From the NCBI GenBank assembly GCA_041687675.1, contig JAWLBM010000005.1, positions 1 to 64,000 on the forward strand: a DNA stretch of 64,000 nt. The letters run 5' to 3'. The stretch is from JAWLBM01 sp041687675 (GTDB lineage Bacteria > Pseudomonadota > Alphaproteobacteria > Rhizobiales > Pleomorphomonadaceae). Made by a program: the position numbers and the translations under genes. Shown piece after piece: positions 46,455 through 53,514 of the stretch. Below the pieces are notes generated by a model that was given only the letters and a program-made list of their open reading frames with translations, ran no database searches and was not told where the DNA came from. Each line of letters starts with the position of its first letter. The first letter of the stretch is position 1.

Positions 46455-47336
46455 TTGGAAGCAACCGAGCGAACCCCCGAACCGCCGCCTCCGACCGGCG
46501 CCCCCGTCCTCCTCGTCACCGGGGCGTCCTCCGGCATCGGCTTTGCCGCGGCGCGGGACATGGCGGCGCGGGGCTGGCGGGTGTTCGCGACGGTGCGGAC
46601 GGAGGCGGACGCCGCGCGGGTGGGTGCGCTGCCGGGGGTGACGGCGCTCCGTCTCGACTATGCCGACCGGGCGAGCATCGCCGCGGCGGCCGATGCGCTG
46701 CTCGCGGCGACCGGAGGGCGGATCGACGCCCTCTTCAACAATGGCGCCTACGGCCAGCCCGGCGCGGTGGAGGACCTGCCGACCGACGTGCTGAGGGCCC
46801 AGTTCGAGGCCAACCTCTTCGGCTGGCACGACCTCACCTGCCGGATGATCCCGGCGATGCGGGCGCGCGGGGCCGGGCGGATCGTGCAGTGCTCGTCGAT
46901 CCTCGGCTTCCTCGCGCTCAAGTACCGGGGCGCCTACATCGCCTCCAAGCACGCGCTGGAGGGCCTCACCGACACCTTGCGGCTGGAACTCGCCGGGACG
47001 GGCATCCACGTCTCCTCGATCCAGCCCGGGCCGATCGCGACCAACTTCGTCAAGGCGTCGATGGAGAAGTTCCACGCCAACATCGACATCGCCGCCTCGC
47101 CGCACCGGGCCGTCTACGAGCGGCGGCTGGAGCGGATGCGGAAGGGCGGGGCGTCCACCTTCAAGCTGCCGCCGGAGGCCGTGGTGGCGGCCCTGGTGCA
47201 TGCCTGCGAGGCGCCGAACCCGCGGCCGGTCTACCGGGTAACGACGCCGACGCGCGTCCTCGCGCAGGTGCGGCGGCTGCTGCCGACGCGGTTGTGGCAC
47301 GCGATGGCCCGGCGGATTTCCGACTCCGAGCAGTGA
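46455..47336 (+). CDS. Short-chain dehydrogenase/reductase
   Basis: A 293-residue classical-like SDR. The NAD(P) loop is VTGASSGIGFAAARD; an NNGAYG motif replaces NNAG, and the active site has SSILGFLALKYRGAYIASK with Tyr and Lys. The C-terminus is longer than the core fold. Its start is TTG at 46455. Substrate unknown. No partner genes are nearby; the next gene on the strand is an HNH nuclease. Confidence 0.88.
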   Translation: MEATERTPEPPPPTGAPVLLVTGASSGIGFAAARDMAARGWRVFATVRTEADAARVGALPGVTALRLDYADRASIAAAADALLAATGGRIDALFNNGAYGQPGAVEDLPTDVLRAQFEANLFGWHDLTCRMIPAMRARGAGRIVQCSSILGFLALKYRGAYIASKHALEGLTDTLRLELAGTGIHVSSIQPGPIATNFVKASMEKFHANIDIAASPHRAVYERRLERMRKGGASTFKLPPEAVVAALVHACEAPNPRPVYRVTTPTRVLAQVRRLLPTRLWHAMARRISDSEQ

Positions 47337-47435
47337 GGCCGGGAGCGGCGGCGCGAAATCGCCGGTCGCCTGCGCCAGCCTGAAAAGATCTGCATGAGTT
47401 GGGACTTGGTGCGCCGCACAAAAAGCCCCGGGCGC

Positions 47436-47463
47436 TTCACAGACGTGACACAGACGCTATACA
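47436..47463 (+). promoter_or_regulatory. Predicted promoter of HNH gene
   Basis: TTCACA (47436-47441), 16 bases, TATACA (47458-47463, continuing ATTAT). Both hexamers are close to consensus in an unusually A/T-rich patch; the gene starts 50 bases on. Confidence 0.5.
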
Positions 47464-47513
47464 TTATCCCGGCACGAAGCCGGCGATGCCGGATTCGGTC
47501 GAGGGAGCGCAAG

Positions 47514-48071
47514 GTGACGGTACACGTCTCGCCGGAAGCTCATCCGGCGCTGGTCCTCAACGCGGACTACCGTCCGCTCAGTTACTATCCCCTGTCGCTG
47601 TGGTCGTGGCAGGACGCGATCAAGGCTGTCTTCCTCGATCGGGTGAACATTGTTTCCGAGTACGATGTCACGGTACGAAGTCCGAGCTTCGAGTTCCGAT
47701 TACCATCCGTCGTCTCGCTCAAGACCTTCGTCCGGCCCTCGCGCCACCCCGCCTTCACCCGGTTCAACGTCTTCCTGCGCGACCGCTTCCAGTGCCAGTA
47801 CTGCGGCGCCCGCGAGGACCTCACCTTCGACCACCTGCTGCCGCGCTCCAAGGGCGGCCAGACCACCTGGGAGAACGTCGTCACCGCCTGCTCGCCCTGC
47901 AACCTGCGCAAGGCGAACAAGACGGTTTCCGAGGCGGGCATGACGCTGCACCTGCGGCCCTACGCCCCATCCGTGCAGGACCTCCACAACGCCGGCCGCC
48001 ACTTTCCGCCGAACTTCCTGCACGACAGCTGGCTCGACTTCCTCTACTGGGATACCGAACTCGACCCCTGA
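47514..48071 (+). CDS. HNH endonuclease family protein
   Basis: A 185-residue HNH nuclease. The N-terminal half begins VHVSPEAHPALVLNADYRPL, and the HNH fold has CQYCGA, DHLLPRSKGG, WENVVTACSPCN with two zinc-binding CxxC pairs and the catalytic His. Similar proteins are widespread in alphaproteobacteria with unknown targets. The start is GTG at 47514 with GGGAG upstream. The first 200 bases use less GC-rich codons than the rest. Confidence 0.9.
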   Translation: MTVHVSPEAHPALVLNADYRPLSYYPLSLWSWQDAIKAVFLDRVNIVSEYDVTVRSPSFEFRLPSVVSLKTFVRPSRHPAFTRFNVFLRDRFQCQYCGAREDLTFDHLLPRSKGGQTTWENVVTACSPCNLRKANKTVSEAGMTLHLRPYAPSVQDLHNAGRHFPPNFLHDSWLDFLYWDTELDP

Positions 48072-48120
48072 TCGCGGGCCGCACCGCAGGTCCTGCTGTC
48101 GTGTCTCCGCCGCAGACCGT

Positions 48121-48148
48121 AAACTCATTCGGTAATATGCATGAGTTT
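48121..48148 (+). promoter_or_regulatory. Inverted repeat around likely promoter
   Basis: AAACTCAT, 12 bases, ATGAGTTT: a perfect inverted repeat ending 11 bases before the C58-protease-like start codon. TAATAT (48133-48138), a possible -10 element, lies between the arms. A repressor bound here would block transcription. Confidence 0.6.
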
Positions 48149-48159
48149 CGGAGGCTGCC

Positions 48160-48759
48160 ATGGCTCCCTTTACGCTCGCTCCGTTCCGGCAGGGCGCGCT
48201 CCTCACCCACGAGACGGATCCCGAGGTCGCCGGCGGGATCTGCGTCGCCCTCTGCGACACCTGGCTCGACGCGATCCTGTCCGATCCGTCGGGGAACCCC
48301 GCGGATCGCATGCAGGCGATGAGCGCGCGCTTCGCCGAATCGAAGTCCCGCCAGAAGCAGTACGGCGTCCACCGCGCGACGCTGGGGCGCGAGGCGGCGC
48401 GGCAGGCGGTCGGCGGCGGGCTTGGCCTCGACTTCGACGCGCAGACGACCGTGATGCGGGTCTTCGTCGGCCAGCAGGGCATGCTCAAGCGGCTGGAGGA
48501 CGATCTTCGGATCCCCGGCGCCTCGGCGACCTGGTCCATGCGCTTCGGCTCCGGCGGCGGCCACGCCATCGCCGGAGCCAACGTGATGCGCTCGGTCGCC
48601 TCCAACATCCATGTGACGCGGGCGCACCTGTTCGATCCCAACGTCGGGGAATACGAGACGGGCGTCGCCGACCTCCAGGCGGTGCTCGCCGACCTCTTCG
48701 CGAGGGTCCCGCGCTACCAGACCACGAACCTCATCCATCGCATGGACGTGCGGCGCTGA
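48160..48759 (+). CDS. YopT-type (C58) cysteine protease homologue
   Basis: A 199-residue protein with the layout of peptidase family C58 (YopT/AvrPphB). The candidate nucleophile is Cys28 in GGICVALCDTWL, the His is His135 in GGGHAIAGANV and the Asp is Asp159 in HLFDPNVGEYE, in the family order and spacing. YopT and AvrPphB are secreted effectors that cleave host proteins, but C58-like domains also occur in other bacterial proteins. No secretion signal, chaperone or type III genes are visible here. GGAGG lies five bases before the ATG. An 11-bp hairpin follows the stop. The family assignment is by motif only. Confidence 0.7.
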   Translation: MAPFTLAPFRQGALLTHETDPEVAGGICVALCDTWLDAILSDPSGNPADRMQAMSARFAESKSRQKQYGVHRATLGREAARQAVGGGLGLDFDAQTTVMRVFVGQQGMLKRLEDDLRIPGASATWSMRFGSGGGHAIAGANVMRSVASNIHVTRAHLFDPNVGEYETGVADLQAVLADLFARVPRYQTTNLIHRMDVRR

Positions 48760-48790
48760 GCCGCGCCGGGAGGTGACATCCGGCGCGGCT
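48759..48790 (+). terminator. Terminator hairpin after C58 homologue
   Basis: An 11-bp perfect stem (48759-48769 with 48780-48790) and ten-base loop begin on the last base of the stop codon. No T-run follows. Confidence 0.6.
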
Positions 48791-48849
48791 TCGGCTACCA
48801 GTTCCGCGCCCTGCGCAGATGCTGGCGCCGGCGCCGCGAGACGTGAGCG

Positions 48850-49737
48850 ATGACCGCGAAGACCCGTGCCACCCTGATCGGCCTTTCCGCCGTGGTGATG
48901 TGGTCGCTGCTCGGCCTGTTCACCGCCGGGTCCGACGCCGTGCCCCCGTTCCTGCTCAACGGGCTCTGCTTCGGCCTCTCGGGCCTTGCGGCGGTCGGCT
49001 GGCTCGTCGCCTCCGGGCGCGGCCTCGGGGCGCTGCGCCAGCCGCCGCGGGTCTGGCTGCTCGGGACGCTCGGCCTGTTCGGCTTCCACGCGCTCTACTT
49101 CACCGCGCTGCGCAACGCCCCACCGGTCGAGGCGAACCTCGTCAACTACCTGTGGCCGCTGCTGATCGTGCTGTTCTCTGGGCTGCTTCCGGGCGAGCGG
49201 CTGCGCTGGCACCACCTCGCCGGCGTCGCGATCGGCTTCGTCGGCGCCGCGCTGCTGGTCGGCGGCGGCGCGGCCTTCTCCGGCGAGCATGCGTTCGGCT
49301 ACCTCGCCGCCCTGGGCTCGGCGCTGATCTGGTCCACCTATTCGGTGCTGTCCCGGCGGATGGCGGCGGTGCCGACCGAGGCGGTGGCCGGCTTCTGCCT
49401 CGCCACCGCGGCGCTCAGCCTCGCGGTCCACCCCTTCGTCGAGCCGACGGTGCTGCCGTCGGGCGCCCTCGAATGGACGATGGTCGGCCTGCTCGCCGCC
49501 TTCCCGGTGGGCCTTGCCTTCTTCGTCTGGGACCACGGGGTGAAGCGCGGCGACATCCAGGTGCTCGGCGCGGCCGCCTATGCCGCGCCGGTGCTCTCCA
49601 CCCTGGTGCTGATCGCCTTCGGCTGGGGCCGGCTCACGCCCGGCGTGGCGGTCGCCTGCCTGATGGTCACCGGCGGCGCGATCCTCGCCGCCAAGGACGT
49701 CCTCGTCTCCGGCAGGGCCGCCGCCGGCGCGGCCTGA
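48850..49737 (+). CDS. DMT superfamily (EamA) transporter
   Basis: A 295-residue inner-membrane protein with about ten hydrophobic segments in two EamA repeats. The first repeat ends EANLVNYLWPLLIVLFSGLL and the second AAYAAPVLSTLVLI. The closest recognised type is the YddG-like group of amino acid exporters, but substrate is uncertain. It converges on gloB with nine bases between. Confidence 0.88.
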   Translation: MTAKTRATLIGLSAVVMWSLLGLFTAGSDAVPPFLLNGLCFGLSGLAAVGWLVASGRGLGALRQPPRVWLLGTLGLFGFHALYFTALRNAPPVEANLVNYLWPLLIVLFSGLLPGERLRWHHLAGVAIGFVGAALLVGGGAAFSGEHAFGYLAALGSALIWSTYSVLSRRMAAVPTEAVAGFCLATAALSLAVHPFVEPTVLPSGALEWTMVGLLAAFPVGLAFFVWDHGVKRGDIQVLGAAAYAAPVLSTLVLIAFGWGRLTPGVAVACLMVTGGAILAAKDVLVSGRAAAGAA

Positions 49738-49746
49738 GGCGCGGCG

Positions 49747-50517
49747 TCAGGCGTTGTCCTTGCGCCGGCGCACCTCGGCGAAGACGTCGGCCGCCGGGGC
49801 CCCGGCCATGCCCACCGCCGAGGCGACCGCCGGGTCGCCGGCGCGCAGGAACGGGTTGGTCAGCTTCTCCACCCCGATGGTGGTCGGCACCGTCGGCTGC
49901 TTCTCGGCGCGGGACTGCTCCACCTGGCCGATCCGCTCCTTCAGCGCCTCGTTGCCCGGGTCCACCGTGGCGGCGAAGCGGGCGTTGGCGAGCGTGTACT
50001 CGTGGCCGCAGAAGACGATCGTGTCGTCCGGAAGCGCCGCCAGCTTGGAGAGCGAGCCCCACATCTGCGCCGCCGTGCCCTCGAAGAGGCGCCCGCAGCC
50101 CATCGCGAACAGGGTGTCGCCGGCGAACAGCACCTCGATGTCCTCGAACCAGTAGGCGACGTGGCCGAGCGTGTGGCCGGGCGTCGCGATCACCGAGGCC
50201 GAGAAGGGACCCGCCGTCACCCGGTCGCCCTCCGAGACCGTCTCGTCGAGGCCGCCGATCTTGTCCGCCTCCGGCGCGGGGCCGACCACATGGGCGCCGT
50301 AGGCCGCCTTCAGCGCCGGCACCCCGGCCACGTGGTCGCCGTGGTGGTGGGTGACGAGGATGTGGGTGAGCCGCCAGCCGCGCCGCTTGAGGGCCGCCTC
50401 GATCGGCTCTACGTCCGGGGCGTCGACGAGGATTGTGGTGCCGCTGTCCGGGTCGTGCATCAGCACCGCGTAGTTGTCGGAAAGGCACGGGATCAGGACG
50501 ATCTGGGGCGTCGGCAC
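49747..50517 (-). CDS. gloB: Hydroxyacylglutathione hydrolase (glyoxalase II)
   Basis: Hydrolyses S-D-lactoylglutathione, completing methylglyoxal detoxification. The 256-residue metallo-beta-lactamase fold shows THHHGDHVAG, the later ligands TPGHTLGH, AGDTLFAMGCGR and the substrate-binding HEYTLAN. The divergent methyltransferase gene beside it is a frequent rhizobial neighbour. Glutathione-related ChaC is also in the window. Confidence 0.95.
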   Translation of the reverse strand: MPTPQIVLIPCLSDNYAVLMHDPDSGTTILVDAPDVEPIEAALKRRGWRLTHILVTHHHGDHVAGVPALKAAYGAHVVGPAPEADKIGGLDETVSEGDRVTAGPFSASVIATPGHTLGHVAYWFEDIEVLFAGDTLFAMGCGRLFEGTAAQMWGSLSKLAALPDDTIVFCGHEYTLANARFAATVDPGNEALKERIGQVEQSRAEKQPTVPTTIGVEKLTNPFLRAGDPAVASAVGMAGAPAADVFAEVRRRKDNA

Positions 50518-50632
50518 GGGGAAGTCCTCCGTTCGGGCGGAAAGCGGGCGCGGCCCGTGCTAGCATCGGGCCCAGCGGTGTCGGGTTACCATATGGCCGC
50601 GAACCCGATGCGCCAACCCGCGACGGAGCCGG

Positions 50633-51388
50633 ATGTATCTCGACGTCATCGACCTGCGCGACTTCTACGGCGGCGACCTCGGCGCGACGGTGCGGCACAT
50701 CCTGGCCGCCCGCGTACGCACGCTCTGGCCGACCGTGGCCGGCGACCGCGTGCTCGGCCTCGGCTTCGCCACGCCCTATGTCGGCCAGTTCCGCGGCGAG
50801 GCCGAGCGGGTGATCGCCTTCATGCCGGCCGGGCAGGGGGTGGTGAACTGGCCGGCGGACGGCCCGACGGCGACCGCCCTCGTCGCCGAGGACATGCTGC
50901 CGCTGCCCGATGGCGCCCTCGACCGGGTGCTCATCGTCCACGCCCTCGAGATGGCCAACGACCCGCGCGACGTGCTCCGGGAGGTCTGGCGCGTGCTCGC
51001 CCCCGGCGGGCGGATAATCGCCGTGGTGCCGAACCGCAGCGGGCTCTGGGCCCGCGTCGACACCTCGCCCTTCGGCTACGGCCGTCCCTTCTCGCGCAGC
51101 CAGCTGACGCAGCTTCTGCGCGAGAGCCTGTTCTCGCCGGTCGGCTGGGGCGAGGCGCTGCACATCGTGCCGTTCAGCCGCCGCCGCTTCCGCCGCTCGG
51201 CCGAGACCTGGGAGCGGATCGGCGGCGCGCTCTGGCCGGTCTTCGCCGGCGTCGTCATCGTCGAGGCCACCAAGCAGCTCTACCACGGCCTGCCGGTCCG
51301 CCGCCGCGCCCGCGTCCCCGCCTTCCGCCCCTCGCTGATCCCGAGCGGCGTCGGCGTGCCGACGCGGCGCGACGGCGCCGCCCGCTGA
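50633..51388 (+). CDS. Class I SAM-dependent methyltransferase
   Basis: A 251-residue protein with a degenerate Rossmann start (VLGLGFATPYVGQF in place of the usual GxGxG loop). The methyltransferase core is otherwise recognisable: AEDMLPLPDGALDRVLIVHALE and EVWRVLAPGGRIIAVVPNR. The ATG at 50633 fits a beginning typical of methyltransferases beside gloB. Its substrate is unknown. Confidence 0.85.
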   Translation: MYLDVIDLRDFYGGDLGATVRHILAARVRTLWPTVAGDRVLGLGFATPYVGQFRGEAERVIAFMPAGQGVVNWPADGPTATALVAEDMLPLPDGALDRVLIVHALEMANDPRDVLREVWRVLAPGGRIIAVVPNRSGLWARVDTSPFGYGRPFSRSQLTQLLRESLFSPVGWGEALHIVPFSRRRFRRSAETWERIGGALWPVFAGVVIVEATKQLYHGLPVRRRARVPAFRPSLIPSGVGVPTRRDGAAR

Positions 51389-51390
51389 CC

Positions 51391-52020
51391 TCACCCCTTC
51401 GAGAGCAGGAACACGCCCTGGGCGCCGATCAGGTTCCAGACCCACCAGGGGGCGTTGAAGGGCAGCTTCTTGCCGGTGACGTCGAGGGCGAGGGCCTTCT
51501 CCACGGTCGCGCCCACCTCGTCCGAGAGGGCGACGAAGTCGCGGATGGTGCAGAAGTGGATGTTCGGGGTGTCGTACCAGGCGTAGGGCAGCCGCCTGGA
51601 CACCGGCATCCGGCCGAACAGCATGAGCCGCATCCGCACGTCGATGTGGCCGAAGTTCGGGAAGGAGACGATCACCCGCCGGCCGATCCGCAGCATCTGC
51701 TCCAGCACGACCCGCGGGTTGCGGGTCGCCTGGATGGTGTGGCTGAGGATCACGTAGTCGAAGGCCTTGTCGGGATACTGGAAGAGGTCGCTGTCGGCGT
51801 CGCCCTGGATCACGGCCAGGCCGCGCGAGACCGCGAGGTTGACGCCGGCCTGGCTGAGCTCGATGCCGCGGCCGTCGACGCCGCGGCTGCGGGAGAGGAG
51901 GTCGAGCAGCTCGCCCTCGCCGCAGCCGATGTCGAGCACCCGCGAGCCGGGCTCGACGAGGCCCGAAATGACCTCGAGGTCGACGCGCTCCGCGCCGGGC
52001 AGGACCGCCGGGTCGGCCAT
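51391..52020 (-). CDS. metW: Methionine biosynthesis protein MetW
   Basis: A 209-residue methyltransferase-fold protein that works with MetX in making O-acetyl- or O-succinylhomoserine. It shows VLDIGCGEGELLDLL, SHTIQATRNPRVVLEQML and SFPNFGHIDVRMRLMLFG, characteristic of MetW. It begins five bases after the metX stop codon, a tight metX-metW operon. Confidence 0.96.
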   Translation of the reverse strand: MADPAVLPGAERVDLEVISGLVEPGSRVLDIGCGEGELLDLLSRSRGVDGRGIELSQAGVNLAVSRGLAVIQGDADSDLFQYPDKAFDYVILSHTIQATRNPRVVLEQMLRIGRRVIVSFPNFGHIDVRMRLMLFGRMPVSRRLPYAWYDTPNIHFCTIRDFVALSDEVGATVEKALALDVTGKKLPFNAPWWVWNLIGAQGVFLLSKG

Positions 52021-52025
52021 CGCGC

Positions 52026-53231
52026 TCACGCCTCCCCGGCCGGAGGTGCGATTCCGGCGGCGCGGGCGGCGCCGGTGAGGAACCCGCGCACCGTGCGGAA
52101 CTGCTCGGGGAGGTCGAGCAGGAAGCTGTCGTGGCCGCGGTCGCTCTCGATCTGGACGAAGGAGACATTGGCCCCGGCGGCGTTGAGCGCGTGCACCACG
52201 GCGCGCGACTCCGCCGTCGGGAACAGCCAGTCCGACGTGTAGGAGATCAGGCAGAAGCGCGTGCGGCTGCCGGAGAAGACGTTGGCCAGCACCCCGCCGG
52301 CGTCGGCGGCGAGGTCGAAGTAGTCCATCGCGCGCGTCACGTAGAGGTAGCTGTTGGCGTCGAAGCGGTCGACGAAGCTCATGCCCTGGTGGCGCAGGTA
52401 GCTCTCGATCTGGAAGTCGGCGTCGAAGCCGAAGGTCAGCCGCTCGCGGTCCTGCAGCGCGCGGCCGAACTTGGCGTGCAGCGACTGGTCGGACATGTAG
52501 GTGATGTGCGCCGCCATCCGCGCGACCGCGAGGCCCTTCTTGGGGTTGCGGCCGTGGTCCATGTAGCGCCCGCCCATCCAGTCGGGATCGGCCATCACCG
52601 CCTGGCGGCCGACCTCGTGGAAGGCGATGTTCTGCGAGGAGTGGCGGTGGCTCGCCGCGATCGCCACGGCGGAGAACACCCGCTCCCGATAGGTCGCGGC
52701 CCACTGCAGCACCTGCATGCCGCCCATCGAGCCGCCGATCACCGAGAACAGGCGGGTGATGCCGAGCGCCTCGACCAGCATCGCCTGGGCGCGGACCATG
52801 TCGCGGATGGTCAGCACCGGCAGGTCGAGGCCGTAGACGAGGCCCGTGTCCGGGTTGGTCGAGGCGGGGCCGGTGGTGCCCATGCAGCCGCCGAGCACGT
52901 TGGCGCAGATGACGAAGAAGCGGTCGGTGTCGATCGGCCGTCCGGGGCCCACCATCAGCGTCCACCAGCCGGGCTTGCCGGTCACCGGGTGCTCGTTGGC
53001 GACGTGCTGGTCGCCGGTGAGCGCGTGGCAGATCAGCACCGCGTTGGCGCGGTCCGCGTCCAGCTTGCCGTAGGTCTGGTAGGCGATCTGCCAGGGCGCC
53101 AGCGCCGCGCCGCTGTCGAGCGCCAGCGGCCGGTCCGCGCCGAACCGCATCACCGGGCTCGACGGATGGTCGGCCTCGCCGCGGCGGAGCTGCTCCTGGA
53201 GCTCCAGGTCATAGGCGTCGGACGGGGGCAT
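52026..53231 (-). CDS. metX: Homoserine O-acyltransferase
   Basis: Activates homoserine for methionine synthesis. The 401-residue alpha/beta-hydrolase has the nucleophile elbow GGSMGG, a first ligand-binding stretch ICHALTGDQHVANEHP and the catalytic His in DRGHDSFLLD. Whether acetyl-CoA or succinyl-CoA is the donor cannot be read from sequence. The Met at 53231 (MPPSDAYDLELQ) is chosen over a longer frame. A promoter lies at 53267-53296. No SAM riboswitch is visible upstream. Confidence 0.95.
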   Translation of the reverse strand: MPPSDAYDLELQEQLRRGEADHPSSPVMRFGADRPLALDSGAALAPWQIAYQTYGKLDADRANAVLICHALTGDQHVANEHPVTGKPGWWTLMVGPGRPIDTDRFFVICANVLGGCMGTTGPASTNPDTGLVYGLDLPVLTIRDMVRAQAMLVEALGITRLFSVIGGSMGGMQVLQWAATYRERVFSAVAIAASHRHSSQNIAFHEVGRQAVMADPDWMGGRYMDHGRNPKKGLAVARMAAHITYMSDQSLHAKFGRALQDRERLTFGFDADFQIESYLRHQGMSFVDRFDANSYLYVTRAMDYFDLAADAGGVLANVFSGSRTRFCLISYTSDWLFPTAESRAVVHALNAAGANVSFVQIESDRGHDSFLLDLPEQFRTVRGFLTGAARAAGIAPPAGEA

Positions 53232-53266
53232 GGGAACGGCGGGCCTGCTCTCCTGCGAAGGACGGC

Positions 53267-53296
53267 TAGCTAGGATCCCGGCCCCCCGGCTGTCAA
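53267..53296 (-). promoter_or_regulatory. Predicted metX promoter
   Basis: On the minus strand TTGACA (53291-53296), 18 bases, TAGCTA (53267-53272). It predicts a leader of about 30 bases, too short for a riboswitch. Confidence 0.45.
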
Positions 53297-53466
53297 GGCG
53301 ACGGGGCCGGAGCTGGCGCGCCGGGTGGCGACACCTTGCGGCGGGCGGGCGGTCGTCTGACGCTGTCGGCATCGATCATTCGGGGGTAAGACGGATGGCA
53401 GTGACCGCGACCCTAACCGCCCGATCCGGATGCGGTCCGACGCGGCTCGGGTCCGGTTCGGCGCGC

Positions 53467-53482
53467 ACCGGTCCGGACCGGT
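53467..53482. repeat. 16-bp perfect palindrome after RTX gene
   Basis: ACCGGTCCGGACCGGT lies 33 bases beyond the stop codon of the large RTX gene. It may be a terminator stem or an operator. Confidence 0.6.
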
Positions 53483-53514
53483 CCATCCGTGGATCGGTGG
53501 CACCGTCCACCGCC

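Noticed and set aside
48160..48759. Toxin-antitoxin pair made of the HNH and C58-like genes
   Set aside because: The genes are separated by 88 bases with separate promoters and no antitoxin-like protein, so there is no direct support.
53232..53514. SAM-II or SAM-alpha riboswitch before metX
   Set aside because: Conserved riboswitch core sequences are absent, and the likely promoter leaves only about 30 bases of leader.
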